From positions 124,001-188,000 of the forward strand of contig CAYQVO010000001.1 in assembly GCA_964421085.1 (NCBI GenBank): a DNA stretch of 64,000 nt, in the 5' to 3' direction. This DNA is from CAYQVO01 sp964421085. GTDB taxonomy: Bacteria > Bdellovibrionota_C > UBA2361 > CAYQVO01. The notes beneath the pieces were generated by a model. The model made no database searches and was not told where the DNA came from. It worked only from the letters and a program-made list of their open reading frames with translations. Shown here one piece after another: positions 17,783-27,741 of this stretch (positions within the stretch are counted from its first letter, which is position 1; every line of letters starts with the position of its first letter). Made by a program: the position numbers and the translations under genes.

Positions 17783-19264
17783 TTACCCCTCAATCTCTGC
17801 TTCTTCAGCCCTCAGCTGAGGGAAGAAGACGACATCACGAATGGTGGGTGAGTTTGTAAGGAACATGACAAGACGGTCTATCCCGATCCCCTCTCCTGCT
17901 GTCGGCGGCAGCCCGTACTCAAGCGCCCGGAGGAAGTCTTCGTCCACATCACAGGCTTCGAGATCTCCGCCTGCCTTGCGCATCGCCTGCGCCTCGAACC
18001 GTTCCCGCTGATCGACAGCGTCATTGAGCTCCGAGAATGCGTTGGCCATCTCCATGCAGTTGATGAAAAGCTCGAAGCGGTCGGTAACTCGAGGATCGTT
18101 GACGTTTCTTCTCGCCAGAGGAGAAATGGACGACGGATGGTGTGTTATGAAGGTGGGGTTTATCAGCTTGTCTTCGACAAGTCCGTTGAAAACATCCTCG
18201 AGACACCGTCCCCAGTCTTTCGGATCCACGAGATCGATTCGGTCAGCTGCAGCAACACTGTGAAGCGCTTCAATGGTGTTCAGATCAACGTCACGTCCGA
18301 CCCCTCCCACCTCATAAATGGACTCCAGCATCGAGAGCCGCCGCCATGGACCTTCCAGATTAATGGTGTTTTCTCCCCATGGAAGCACCAGCGTGCCGCA
18401 CACCTCCTGTGCTATCGACTTCATCAGGTCTTCCGTAAGATCCATCAGGTCGTCATACGTCGCGTATGCCTGGTAAAATTCGAGCATCGTGAACTCAGGA
18501 TTGTGCTTCTTCGATATCCCTTCGTTGCGGAACACGCGCCCAATCTCGTACACACGCTCGATTCCTCCAACAACGAGTTTCTTCAGGGGAAGTTCCAGTG
18601 CGATGCGGAGGTACATATCGGCCGACAGAGCATTGTGGTGTGTCCTGAAAGGCCTTGCGTTCGCCCCGCCTGCGACATGGTGAAGCGCGGGAGTCTCCAC
18701 TTCCAGAAATCCCCGGCTGTCCAGAAAAATCCTGAGGGCCCTTATGATTTTTGAACGCTTCCGGAAAATATCTCTCACATCCGGGTTCGATATCAGATCC
18801 ACATAACGGTAACGGTACCGCGCCTCGATATCAGTGAGCCCGTGCCACTTCTCAGGGAGCGGAATAAGAGATTTGACAAGAAGAGTCACCGAATCAGCGT
18901 GAAGAGTCTTTTCCCCCGTCTTTGTGACGAACGGAAAACCCCTTACGCAGACTATGTCTCCGAGGTCGAAATCCCTGCATACGGCATAAGCTTCTTCGCC
19001 TATGTCATCCTTGCGCACATAAATCTGCACCTTGCCGGTTCCGTCAAGGAGGTGGGCAAACAAAGCCTTTCCCATGACCCGGAGCTGAACAATGCGTCCG
19101 GCAATTGTCATTTTGTCGGAGGACTCCCCTTCGGTGACACTGGTTCTAAGCACATCTTCGGCGGTTGAAGTGACTTTGAGGGTGTTCGGGAACCCAAATC
19201 CCCCTTTTCGAAGCGATTCAAGCTTCGCAAAACGAACCTGTTCCTGTTCCGGGCGTTCTTTCAT
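17783..19264 (-). CDS. lysS: Lysyl-tRNA synthetase, class II
   Basis: The 493-residue enzyme charges tRNA-Lys. The N-terminal OB-fold anticodon domain (about 45-150; IAGRIVQLRVMGKALFAHL) is followed by the class II core: motif 1 near 190, motif 2 VFRNEGISKKHNPEFTMLE (near 255) and motif 3 GIGIDRLVMFLTNSPTIRDV (near 455). Length is normal for bacterial LysS. It is the first gene of lysS-lolC-lolD and diverges from the glycosylase gene at 19345, with the promoter presumably in the 80 bp between. Confidence 0.97.
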   Translation of the reverse strand: MKERPEQEQVRFAKLESLRKGGFGFPNTLKVTSTAEDVLRTSVTEGESSDKMTIAGRIVQLRVMGKALFAHLLDGTGKVQIYVRKDDIGEEAYAVCRDFDLGDIVCVRGFPFVTKTGEKTLHADSVTLLVKSLIPLPEKWHGLTDIEARYRYRYVDLISNPDVRDIFRKRSKIIRALRIFLDSRGFLEVETPALHHVAGGANARPFRTHHNALSADMYLRIALELPLKKLVVGGIERVYEIGRVFRNEGISKKHNPEFTMLEFYQAYATYDDLMDLTEDLMKSIAQEVCGTLVLPWGENTINLEGPWRRLSMLESIYEVGGVGRDVDLNTIEALHSVAAADRIDLVDPKDWGRCLEDVFNGLVEDKLINPTFITHHPSSISPLARRNVNDPRVTDRFELFINCMEMANAFSELNDAVDQRERFEAQAMRKAGGDLEACDVDEDFLRALEYGLPPTAGEGIGIDRLVMFLTNSPTIRDVVFFPQLRAEEAEIEG

Positions 19265-19344
19265 CTTTATGAAATAAGTATAAAAATTATGCGGACATCG
19301 TAACTTGCCGGCACAAAAGCATCAAGCGTCCGGCCCCGTTGAAA

Positions 19345-19926
19345 ATGAAGAAAAACTATTTAGAAAGCCTTCTGAGGCACTCCACGCTCGATGTGGCAGG
19401 AGGACTGCTCGGGTGCAGACTCACCACGCGAGTCAATGGAATCGAGACTTCAGGCATGATCGTGGAGGTTGAAGGATATCATGGCGCACTCGATGAGGCT
19501 GCCCACTCATTTGGACGCCGCACTAAACGAAACGATATCATGTTCGAAAGACCCGGCTTCTGCTACGTATATTTCATCTATGGAATGCACTACTGCGTGA
19601 ACATCGTGACTGAAGAAGAAGGTGTGGGCGCAGCAGTCCTCTTCCGCGCGCTTGAACCGCTCACCGGAATCGAAGAGATGCGGAAGCGCCGGGGAATCAC
19701 CGATCTGAAGAAACTGTGCAGCGGTCCTGCGAGGCTGTGCGAGGCGCTTGCGATAGATGGAAAGATGCTGGGCGAAAATATGCTCACATCCGGCCTGATC
19801 AGCATCGAGCCTTATGCCCGTGTTGATGATTCTGAAATCGGAAAGAGCGGAAGAATCGGGATCTCAAAAGCGCAGCATCTCGAGTGGCGTTTTTTCGTCA
19901 AAGGGAACGGATTCCTGAGCAGGTGA
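19345..19926 (+). CDS. 3-methyladenine DNA glycosylase (AAG/MPG family)
   Basis: The 193-residue protein is typical of MPG-type glycosylases: LGCRLTTRVNG, catalytic Glu in MIVEVEGYHGALDEAAHSF, the Tyr/His-rich VYFIYGMHYCVNIV lesion pocket, VLFRALEPLTGIE and SGPARLCEALAI. It excises alkylated purines in base-excision repair. ATG 19345 is chosen over an in-frame TTG at 19339. It stands alone, divergent from lysS. Confidence 0.93.
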   Translation: MKKNYLESLLRHSTLDVAGGLLGCRLTTRVNGIETSGMIVEVEGYHGALDEAAHSFGRRTKRNDIMFERPGFCYVYFIYGMHYCVNIVTEEEGVGAAVLFRALEPLTGIEEMRKRRGITDLKKLCSGPARLCEALAIDGKMLGENMLTSGLISIEPYARVDDSEIGKSGRIGISKAQHLEWRFFVKGNGFLSR

Positions 19927-20016
19927 CGCCGTTACGGCAGTAGACGGGCAGGACCGGAGCAACTATAATGGCGCCGCAGCATTTCCCGTGCATGATTATG
20001 TCCTTGCGGTGGCAGT

Positions 20017-20736
20017 GTGAAATTCTCCCAGTCAACCCATATCCGATTCTGCGACTGCGGCCCTGACGGAGCGATAAGGCCCGGTCACCTGACCCGCTAC
20101 CTTCATGAAGCTGCAGGCAGGCATTCTCTGTCATGCGGAGACGGCGCCGCCCGGCATGCGGTACGGCACACTGCATGGATTCTTCATAAATTTGGAATGC
20201 GGATTTCTCGTCTCCCGAAGGTGCAGGAGGAAGTTGAAATATCGACATGGTCAAGAGAGCCGAGAGGTTTCAAGGCGCTGCGGGAGTATTCTCTTTCAGT
20301 GAACGGCGGGCAGATCGTGACGGGGACTTCAGTGTGGCTTCTTATTGACCTGATGGATAACCGGCTTCTGCGGGTCAATGACGAGACCCTTGCGATGTAT
20401 GAGCCTGAAGGTGACGTTGTGAGCGATATGGATCTCGAGAAGTGGAAGCCTTCGACGCCTTCCACATTTGCCTGCACCAGGGAGTTTAATCTCCGCGCAA
20501 ATGATATCGACTTGAATCGCCATGTGAACAATTCCGTTTATTTTGATCTCCTCGAATCAATCGTTGAAAGCGACATAAATGAAGTTAGAGTTGAGTATGT
20601 CAAGGCCGTGGAGCCCGGACAGAAATCCCTGACAGTCGGGATTTCGCCCGATGGAAACTTCATGGTGTGGAGCGGAGATGTCGTTTTTGTGAAGGGGATG
20701 GCAGTTGTGACATTCCCGGCTTTTCGGTCACCGTGA
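20017..20736 (+). CDS. Acyl-ACP thioesterase (FatA/FatB-like, bacterial)
   Basis: The 239-residue double hot-dog protein has the first domain at about 1-125 (FCDCGPDGAIRPGHLTRYLHEAA, WILHKFGMRI, RFGFKAL-like stretch) and the second with the active-site signature NDIDLNRHVNNSVYFDLLE (near 163-181), where Asp, Asn and His match the acyl-ACP thioesterase catalytic network. It releases free fatty acids from ACP and so tunes chain length. The start is GTG behind GGTGG. The REP-like element begins 12 bases after its stop. Confidence 0.88.
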   Translation: MKFSQSTHIRFCDCGPDGAIRPGHLTRYLHEAAGRHSLSCGDGAARHAVRHTAWILHKFGMRISRLPKVQEEVEISTWSREPRGFKALREYSLSVNGGQIVTGTSVWLLIDLMDNRLLRVNDETLAMYEPEGDVVSDMDLEKWKPSTPSTFACTREFNLRANDIDLNRHVNNSVYFDLLESIVESDINEVRVEYVKAVEPGQKSLTVGISPDGNFMVWSGDVVFVKGMAVVTFPAFRSP

Positions 20737-20748
20737 AGGATCGAAAGA

Positions 20749-20834
20749 GGACACCCACTTTTTAAAAAACCGCTCATTCCTGTGGAATCAACAGGTTACC
20801 CGGCTGTCAGTCGAAACCGAAAAAGTGGGTGTCC
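20749..20834. repeat. REP/MITE-like inverted repeat upstream of the fimbrial locus
   Basis: GGACACCCACTTTTT (20749-20763) and AAAAAGTGGGTGTCC (20820-20834) are perfect 15-bp inverted arms separated by 56 bases. The right arm continues as CTTTTTCC, like the copy at 14570. A 10-bp palindrome GGGACGTCCC follows at 20891-20900. No transposase is nearby. From general knowledge, such GGGTGTCCC and GGGACGTCCC motifs often flank REP-associated transposase elements; here only the non-coding part is present. Confidence 0.65.
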
Positions 20835-20921
20835 CTTTTTCCGGGCCCGGGAATCGCGATTCTCAATTCAGATGAGGTATGCTAATAACAGGGACGTCCC
20901 CTGCCGATTGGAGCCGCATAG

Positions 20922-21371
20922 ATGGTGAACCTGGGAAAAACGATAGTATCTTTGATGGTTGCCGCCATTTTGATCCCGTCGTCCGCTCCGGCGCAGAACC
21001 AGCTCCAGATCTGTCAACTCAACGATATAGACGTCGGTACGTGGACCGGGTCCGGAGATATAGTCGGACACGACATGGTTTCGATTTACAACAAGGATTC
21101 TTCGAATTATTACATCTCGGCCGACACGGGCGCAGGAGACTACAGTGCTTCAGATGGAACTCACAATATCGGCTTCGAGGTGAAGTGGAATGATGGAGGC
21201 GGAGATGTGGACATGCCCCATCATACAGCGATTCCGGCTTCGGGAGCGAGAAGCGATGCGTGCGGGACGACAAACGCGACAGTCAAAGTGAAATTCACTT
21301 CGACAACGCTCGGGAGTGCATACGCCGGGACGTACAGTGCGCAGCTGAATCTCACTCTGACGACAAGGTAA
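20922..21371 (+). CDS. Pilin-like secreted subunit of chaperone-usher locus
   Basis: The 149-residue protein has a signal peptide (1-24, cleaved near SSAPAQ). The mature part is beta-rich, Ser/Thr/Gly-rich, with two Cys (near residue 31 and near 114) suited to an intrachain disulfide. It ends in AGTYSAQLNLTLTTR, like the last strand of fimbrial subunits. GGAG lies eight bases before the ATG. It is the first gene of the chaperone-usher cluster, 23 bases before the chaperone. It is more distant from the other two pilins than they are from each other, so it could be a tip or initiator subunit. Confidence 0.75.
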   Translation: MVNLGKTIVSLMVAAILIPSSAPAQNQLQICQLNDIDVGTWTGSGDIVGHDMVSIYNKDSSNYYISADTGAGDYSASDGTHNIGFEVKWNDGGGDVDMPHHTAIPASGARSDACGTTNATVKVKFTSTTLGSAYAGTYSAQLNLTLTTR

Positions 21372-21394
21372 GCGTTATTTTAAGGAGTTGGTAA

Positions 21395-22171
21395 TTGAAA
21401 GGAATCTCGAAAGGCCCACTGGCGGTTGTGCTGCTTCTTGTTTTTTCGGCATCATCGGCATCAGCCCAGATCAGCGTGGGGCGTGTCATCAGTGTCTTCC
21501 GCGCCAATGAACGCTTCTTTCAGGACATAATAGTGTCCAACTCGGGGCCGGATCCTATTCATGTAGTTGCTCAACTCGAAAAGGTCAAAGAGCGGACACC
21601 CGACGACACGGAGGTCATGGAAGAATCCACCGATATTCTTGTTTCTCCCAAGCGGTTCTCGGTTCCTGCCAACGGAAACCGCACTGCGCGGATGATGTTG
21701 AAAAAGCCCTCTGTTGACACAGAACAGGTTTACAGGCTGTCCTTCAAGCCGGATCAGTCCCGTCTCGACGAGACCGAGTCGGGAATCAAGCTGCAGCCGG
21801 ACAAGCAGGCCGTGATCAAAGTATTTACCACGATAGGGATGCTCATCTTTGTCGAACCGAGGGAGGTGAACGCCAACTTCTCATGGACTCGGACCGGCGG
21901 GAAGGTGACTTTTCGAAATGATGGCAACATTCATGAGAAACTCTCCCAGCTGGTCTCCTGTGCGACCGAAGAGGATGCGAAGATAAAGAGCTGGGAGGAG
22001 AGGAATGAGAAATGCGTTAAACTCGGGGACAAAAGGGTGTACCCCGGGTTCACCCATGAGGTCGAAGTGCCGGAGAATCGATGGGTGACGTTCAGACGCA
22101 AGTCGGGAGAGAGCGGGGATGACAATGATGTGGTGTTAAGACCTGTCGAGAAAGGGAATGAACTTCAGTAG
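21395..22171 (+). CDS. Periplasmic fimbrial chaperone (PapD-like, CS1/alpha type)
   Basis: The 258-residue protein has a signal peptide (cleaved near SASAQ) and an Ig-like N-terminal domain with the chaperone hallmark LVSPKRFSVPANGNRTARMM followed by VYRLSFKP (about 82-115). The second domain begins after IGMLIFVEPREV and carries a Cys pair and RVYPGFTHEVEVP. The start is TTG with AAGGAG seven bases upstream. By family knowledge it donates a strand to pilin subunits and delivers them to the usher. Its 3' end overlaps the next gene by 14 bases. Confidence 0.87.
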   Translation: MKGISKGPLAVVLLLVFSASSASAQISVGRVISVFRANERFFQDIIVSNSGPDPIHVVAQLEKVKERTPDDTEVMEESTDILVSPKRFSVPANGNRTARMMLKKPSVDTEQVYRLSFKPDQSRLDETESGIKLQPDKQAVIKVFTTIGMLIFVEPREVNANFSWTRTGGKVTFRNDGNIHEKLSQLVSCATEEDAKIKSWEERNEKCVKLGDKRVYPGFTHEVEVPENRWVTFRRKSGESGDDNDVVLRPVEKGNELQ

Positions 22172-23741
22172 CAAGTGTTCGATCCTGGTACTGGTGCTCT
22201 CCTGCGGGATTTTTCTCACCCCCTCATTCTGCCGTTCGCAGGAACCCGCTGAAAACTCGCTGCTGGATTACCAGGGACCCGCTTTTTCCCTGTACCTTAG
22301 CGATCCTGGAGTCGAGGGCGCGGAAAAGGAAGGGGACCTTGAGTTTCGTGTCCAGCCGAAAGGCGCCGCCACGTTCGAGTATTTTCAGCTCGAACATCCC
22401 GATCGCGTCGTTATTGACGTCGAAGGGGTGAAAGTTGATCGCGGCCAGCTCCTCGATGTAGAGCAGAATGACTGGGTAAGGAAGGTCCGCATCGGAGTCC
22501 ACAGCAACAAGGTCCGGATTGTGCTCGACCTGAAACAGTCAGCTTTGTTCATGTTGTCCGCCACCGAAGAAGGGGGAGCGAAAATTTTCACAGTCAAGCC
22601 GAGGACCGCACAACCACCCCCGGTCCCTGTATCTGTGTCAAAAGCAGATCCTGTCCCGGAAATGGTTTCTGCTCCTTCACCCGAGCCGACCCCTGGTTTC
22701 ACACCTGTCGCCTCCGCGAAAGGACCTTCAGACGGCGCCCCGGATTCTCTGCCGCCTGACACGCCAACGCCCGCTGCCCCGGTGAAACCGGCATCGCCGG
22801 TCATACGGAGTGCGTCGATTTTAACAGCTCCTGTGAGCCGCCCTGAGGAACCGAAACCGGCTGGAAAAGAAGCGGATGATACCCCTGCTCCAGCACCGGA
22901 AATTCCCACTATCCCTGAGGAGAACGAGGCAGCGGAGGCGGAAGCCGGAAAGCCTTCAGGGGTGGTTCAGCGGCCGCCTGAATCCATGGCTGGAATGCCT
23001 GCGGGACGAATCGCTGCAGTAAATGTTCAGGGATTTGAAGGCTACCAGAAGCTCGAGATTCCCCGGGATCGGCTGATGGAGCTCGCAAAAATAGATTTCT
23101 CGGTCGATAAGGTCCAGGTAACCTTCAAGGCCGGTGACAGACCCGTGCATAACATAGTCGTGCAGAACCCCGGCAGCAGGAAGATCTTCTTGAGTGCTGT
23201 GCCCCAACGTCTTGAGCGGCCGGGAGAACCGGACGAAAAGCGGGTGGATTCCCGGGAGCTGCTGGTTTCACCGCGGCGTTTCTCGATTGAGCCGGGGTCG
23301 CAGAGAACGGTGAGGCTTCTCCTCAAAGAACCCGCAGTACTCATGGAAAGGGTGTATACAATCGGCTTCTCTGTGAATAAGGAATCGTTCGAGGCGGAAT
23401 TTCTTACGGTCCAGTTCGATGGAAAACCAGTACGGCTTCGCGTTGTCGCAAATCTCGGGGTTCTCGTTCTTGCCGAGCCGGAAAATGCGAAGGTCCTCCT
23501 TGGTACTCAACGCTCCGAGAAAGAAATTCTGCTCACAAACAGGGGAACTTCGAGCGTGCGGTTGACCAGCGGAAAGGTATGCAGGGCGAAGGACGGACGC
23601 TGCCTCCCCGTGAACACCCGCCGTCTCTATCCGGGCAATGTCTGGAAATTTCAGATTCCGCCGGACTGGTCGCTCTTCTTCATCAAAGAGAGTGTTAACG
23701 GCTTCGAGCATCTTTTCCTTCCACCCTTTCAGGGCACCTGA
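22158..23741 (+). CDS. AMIN-like domain fused to PapD-like chaperone domain
   Basis: This 527-residue exported protein has a signal peptide (1-28) and an AMIN-like domain (about 45-145: FEYFQLEHPDRVVIDVEGV, VRKVRIGVHSNKVRIVLDL and a closing KIFTVKPR). A long Pro/Ala/Glu linker (about 150-275) follows, then a chaperone-like region (about 290-520) with LLVSPRRFSIEPGSQRTVRL, VYTIGFSV, VANLGVLVLAEPE and RRLYPGNVWKFQIP. These motifs align in order with the preceding chaperone, including the Cys pair. AMIN domains bind peptidoglycan or anchor secretin and amidase proteins. The fusion suggests a wall-anchored chaperone or pilus-base protein; this role is inference. Confidence 0.85.
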   Translation: MNFSSKCSILVLVLSCGIFLTPSFCRSQEPAENSLLDYQGPAFSLYLSDPGVEGAEKEGDLEFRVQPKGAATFEYFQLEHPDRVVIDVEGVKVDRGQLLDVEQNDWVRKVRIGVHSNKVRIVLDLKQSALFMLSATEEGGAKIFTVKPRTAQPPPVPVSVSKADPVPEMVSAPSPEPTPGFTPVASAKGPSDGAPDSLPPDTPTPAAPVKPASPVIRSASILTAPVSRPEEPKPAGKEADDTPAPAPEIPTIPEENEAAEAEAGKPSGVVQRPPESMAGMPAGRIAAVNVQGFEGYQKLEIPRDRLMELAKIDFSVDKVQVTFKAGDRPVHNIVVQNPGSRKIFLSAVPQRLERPGEPDEKRVDSRELLVSPRRFSIEPGSQRTVRLLLKEPAVLMERVYTIGFSVNKESFEAEFLTVQFDGKPVRLRVVANLGVLVLAEPENAKVLLGTQRSEKEILLTNRGTSSVRLTSGKVCRAKDGRCLPVNTRRLYPGNVWKFQIPPDWSLFFIKESVNGFEHLFLPPFQGT

Positions 23742-23780
23742 GAACAATTACCTGATCCCTTTTGAAGGAAAGATAACTAC

Positions 23781-23810
23781 TTGACACAATTTCCTTTCCG
23801 GTTTTAGTTA
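23781..23810 (+). promoter_or_regulatory. Possible sigma-70 promoter before the usher gene
   Basis: A perfect -35 TTGACA (23781-23786) stands 17-18 bases before a weak -10 (TTAGTT/TAGTTA), in the 143-bp gap between the AMIN-chaperone and usher genes. The good -35 is clear; the -10 is poor, so it may be activator-dependent or not used. Confidence 0.3.
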
Positions 23811-23884
23811 AAGCCAGTTGAAGCTTTAACCTGTTTAAACGAACCGTAACGGCTCATCGTGCCCGGTTCCTTTCGGGGCTGAGG

Positions 23885-26800
23885 GTGTTTTTCAAAAGAA
23901 AGGTTCATAAAGCGAGGCCTCCACACAGACAAAGTCCCTGGCTGCCTGCGTTGTTGACAGTATGCGCAGGTGCAGCACTCTTCGCCCCCTGCTCCGTTCC
24001 GAATGCCGTCTCCCAGGCTGCCGGCCCGCCCGAAGGTGGTCAAGGTCCCAGATTCGAATTTCATCTGCTCGAAGACACCGCCGATGTCCGTAAAAGTTCA
24101 CTGTGTTTCCAGTCCATCCAGCTGAACGAAGGGCAAATTCGTTTCGACACCGCCCGGCATGAACTCCGCATTGATTCAGGCGTTCCTTCGGCTGTCGCGA
24201 GACTGGACCCTTTTCCGGCAGGTGGAGTCGCAGACAAAATCGAGGTGAGCCCGTCGCCTTCATCGGCGCCGGTGGTTGTCACCTTTCCTGCAGGCGCAGG
24301 CGTCGATTACAGGGTGGAAGCAGGCAGCACCGGGACGTGCATCATGATCTCCACACGCATTGCAGCGGCTGCCGGACAACGGGCCGCCGCTTCCTTCGAC
24401 GATAATATCCCGGACGTGACTTCGGCCCCTGAAGAGCAGGAAGTGGAAACGATGATCTTCGACCTGTATTACTCGGATCAGGTTGTCGGTGCCATCCTCT
24501 CGGATTTCACGGATTCATGGTGCAGGCTGGAAAATCCGGCGGACGTCATTGAACAGCTTAAGTCGCGGCTGCGGGGGGAAACCCAGGAACTGCAGGGGCT
24601 CTTTTCGGGGGAGATCCCCCTTTACAGGGAGAGGCCTGGAACAGGCTCAATAAGGTGCGATCTTCAGACTTTCAGAGTCATCGTGGAGATCAACACCCGG
24701 CTGCTGAGCACCCAGGCTCTGGAGTCGGCAAAGCTTCTCCCGGACCCTGAGAGCGCCTTTGCAGTCCAGCAGGCAGTGCAGGTGGCCTCTTCGGGCGAAA
24801 TTTCGGACGCATTCAATGCTTCGGCCCTCACTCACAGGACGATGATGAGCTACGGGAAGGTTTCCGGCTTGGCGGAAGGGACTTTTTTTTCGGATTCAGG
24901 CGGGAGAATTTCGGCGACTGACGCAGGCGAAGCTCCCAGTTCGAAAAACCGCACTGGTTATGAACTTACGCAGTTGTCCGCAAGCTCATTCATCGGCGGG
25001 GNNNNNNNNNNTCCGCACCGATGCAGGGCTTCTGCGCAGTGGGGGCAGCAATCTTGTCAGCACTGTGGAATACGCCGGCGTAAAGGCTGAGAACAGCGAC
25101 ATGCTCTTTCTCGATCCGGATGTGGTGAAAGGCAGCACTCTTTCCATCTATGTTCCATACCGCTCGCGGGTCGATTTCTTCCAGGGAGCGAGGCTTTTGA
25201 CATCCCAGGTGCTGAACCCCGGCCTGCAGGAAGTGGACACAACGACATTCCCGCACGGGAGCTACGATGTCGACGTCGTTATCAATGAGGGCAGCGGGAA
25301 CGCCATAAGGGAGAGACATTTCTTCACCAAGTCGGGGCTGCTCGTCGCCACGTCCCGCCCGGTGTTCACGCTCGAAGGAGGGTATGCGCGGAACAATACC
25401 GAAATCAGTTCCGATCCGATCTGGCATGCAGGGCTTCGGTGGAGAGCTCTCAGCTTTCTCGAACTCGATCCCGCCGCATACGGGAGTGATGAACAGCAGA
25501 TTGCGAGCATCGGCGCAGTCGGCATCTATAGAGGTATCCAGCTCGTAACGCAGTACGCACAGAGCACCGAGGGAACAAGCGGCGTTTACGGCAGCGTGCA
25601 GGGAAAGCTGCCCGGAGATATCAGCTGGTATGTTTCGGGACTTAAGACACGAGGCGGAGATGATGTCGACGATTTCACAGTGGTGGAAGACGCGACAGGC
25701 GACCCATTCGATCAGGAACTGGAGATTACTCCTGATCTCTCATCCTGGAGCTGGATGGTGGAGCGTGTTTTTGGTGATCTGCGCCTTTTCTACCTTGGAA
25801 ACAGAAATAACCGGGTAGTCCGGAGAAGTTCCTTCTTCCAGACTCCGGCGGAAAGAGCCGCAGAGTTCAATCAGCCCCGTTATGCTCATGGGCCGGGTTT
25901 CGAGTGGAAAATCCTCGGCTCCGGGGTGGGCGGAAATTTCCTGAATCTTCGGACTTCTTACCTGTGGACGGACGAAGGAACGGGTTTTCAGGGAGTTCTG
26001 AGCTATACCCGGAATCTCGGCGAAAATCTCAATTCGATATCCACGATTGAAAACAATTCGGCGGCGCGAACCCGCACCGACCGCGTGACGACGGGACTGC
26101 AGTATCACGCTTCGGGCCGCGCGGGTTACGGCACGCGGGCGGAACTGCGCGAAGAACTGCTGCGTCAGCGGGTGGAAGAGGGAAAGAGCAGGAACAGTCT
26201 CCTCACAAACGCCTCCCTGGATTACGGCCATGAATATTTCCGGGCGCGGGGCTATGTCTATGATCAACATGGCTCCGATACCGGCGGCACATCGCTTGGT
26301 GTGTACGGAGACACTTCCCTGCTTTATTCAGGGGGCAAGGTTTCAGTCGCGTACGGTTCCACCATAGATTCAGCTCTCGTAATCGAAGTCGTCACCAGCA
26401 CTGCTGTGAAAAGCGGATTCGATGTGGTTGTCAACGGCGCCTACTTCGACACAGTTCCCATCGGCCGTACGCTTGTGGTCCCCCTTGCTCCATTCGCGAG
26501 GTACCGTGTGGCAATCCGGCACCCTGAAACGGCGCGCGAACTGGTCGCTTACGACGCGAACGATTATGAAGTGACTCTTTTCCCGGGAAACTTTGTAAAA
26601 CGCACATGGTCGGCGGAGAAAGTTTTCGTGCTGACAGGCAGGGTGATAGATGAAGAGGGGAATCCCGTTTCCTACCAGAGAATCCGCGGTCCGAAAGATT
26701 ACACTATCACCGAGGATGACGGGGTGTTCCAGGTGGAAATTTCCGGCGGGGAGCGGCTGTATATCGAAAGCGAAAAATACAGGTGCGAATTCACTGCGCC

Positions 26801-26918
26801 TGACCTGAAGGGCGCGGACTACGTCGTAGACGTCGGAGATATCCAGTGTCATGCCTCCAGAGGGACTGATAAAGCTCAACTTTCGTCATCTCAAAGCATG
26901 ATCAGGCCCCTTTCATAA
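23885..26918 (+). CDS. Outer-membrane fimbrial usher (CS1/TcfC-like), split by assembly gap
   Basis: Two open frames, 23885-25001 and 25012-26918, flank a 10-N gap. The first has an export signal (about 15-45, LLTVCAGAALFAP) and a periplasmic N-terminal region of about 330 residues, including a beta-rich stretch of uncertain AMIN-like character (DKIEVSPSPSSAPVVVTF). The second has usher features: STLSIYVPYRSRVDFFQGARL, GLQEVDTTTFPHGSYDVDVV, many beta strands and a C-terminal Ig-like part (VFVLTGRVIDEEGNPVSYQ, YCRCEFT-like Cys). The frames join if the true gap is a multiple of three. Total length of about 1000 residues or more is near the CS1-type usher range. The first codon is GTG. Confidence 0.83.
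25002..25011. other. Assembly gap (10 N) inside the usher gene
   Basis: Ten undefined bases. One base of a codon precedes and two follow, so the missing DNA must be a multiple of three for a single continuous usher gene. Confidence 0.95.
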
Positions 26919-26973
26919 TACCGTTTGCAGGAAAGGCCCCTATTTCGCCGAATTTTTCTTCAGTGAATTCAGG

Positions 26974-26989
26974 GAGATGCCGGCATCTC
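26974..26989. promoter_or_regulatory. 16-bp perfect palindrome upstream of the pilin gene
   Basis: GAGATGCCGGCATCTC is a perfect palindrome, 147 bases before the pilin ATG and 56 after the usher stop. There is no T-run, so a dimeric-regulator operator or a processing hairpin is more likely than a terminator. Function unproven. Confidence 0.4.
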
Positions 26990-27135
26990 GAAAAACATTG
27001 AAAAAACAAAGGGCTGGAGATGGCGAATCCGTCCCACGGTGTCAAGTTATTTTTTCTGCCGCCCGATAGCCAAAATCAGAAGTACAAGTCAGGCAAAAAG
27101 CAGTGCCTGGCAACATCCAATTTTGGAGGGCGAAA

Positions 27136-27693
27136 ATGAAGACGATTAATAAAGCGGCAATAACGATGGCGCTGATGGCTTTAACCATACCAGGATCTGT
27201 GCTGGCAGCTGATGATGGAGATCTTGGAACATCAAGCACCGGCACTTCCACAATTACTGTCGATATAGACCCGATAGTAAGGATTACCGGGGTAGACGAC
27301 CTTACAAAGAATAATTACCAGGGGGTTGAGAGCCCATTGAACCTGTTCAGCGATGTTTGTGTGTATTCCAACAATACAGCGTCAGGAAACTACCAGATAC
27401 AGATGGATGGAAGCGGTGCATCGGGCGCTTTTACAATCACAAACTCCACAGAGACAATAGATTATACCCCTTACTGGCATGCCCTATCGACAGGACATTC
27501 AGGTGGAACAGATGTGTCGGACGGAGAAAAGCACGCTTTTACCGGTGCAAACACGGAAAGTGATACCTGCGTGTCCGGCACCGACACGGAGAGCAATGCG
27601 ACATTCTATATTGACATTCTGAAAGCGGACCTTCTCAAGGTCCCGGCCGATACTTATACCGGCACTTTGACAATCACCATGACCCCGAACTAA
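27136..27693 (+). CDS. Pilin, probable major subunit of chaperone-usher fimbria
   Basis: 185 residues from ATG 27136, with a strong GGAGG six bases upstream. The signal peptide is cleaved near SVLAAD. The mature protein is Thr/Ser/Asp-rich and beta-structured, with STITVDIDPIVRITGVDDL at the start, one Cys in DVCVY and a second in SDTCVSG, and the closing strand ADTYTGTLTITMTPN. It is a clear paralogue of the protein at 28234-28782, sharing DVCVY, DYxxxW and TYTGxLTI. Its own terminator 49 bases downstream and best ribosome site suggest the most abundant subunit. Confidence 0.82.
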   Translation: MKTINKAAITMALMALTIPGSVLAADDGDLGTSSTGTSTITVDIDPIVRITGVDDLTKNNYQGVESPLNLFSDVCVYSNNTASGNYQIQMDGSGASGAFTITNSTETIDYTPYWHALSTGHSGGTDVSDGEKHAFTGANTESDTCVSGTDTESNATFYIDILKADLLKVPADTYTGTLTITMTPN

Positions 27694-27741
27694 AAAGGCT
27701 CGAGAAAGCCCTCCGGCCTTTCTCTGCTTGGGCATAAAAAT

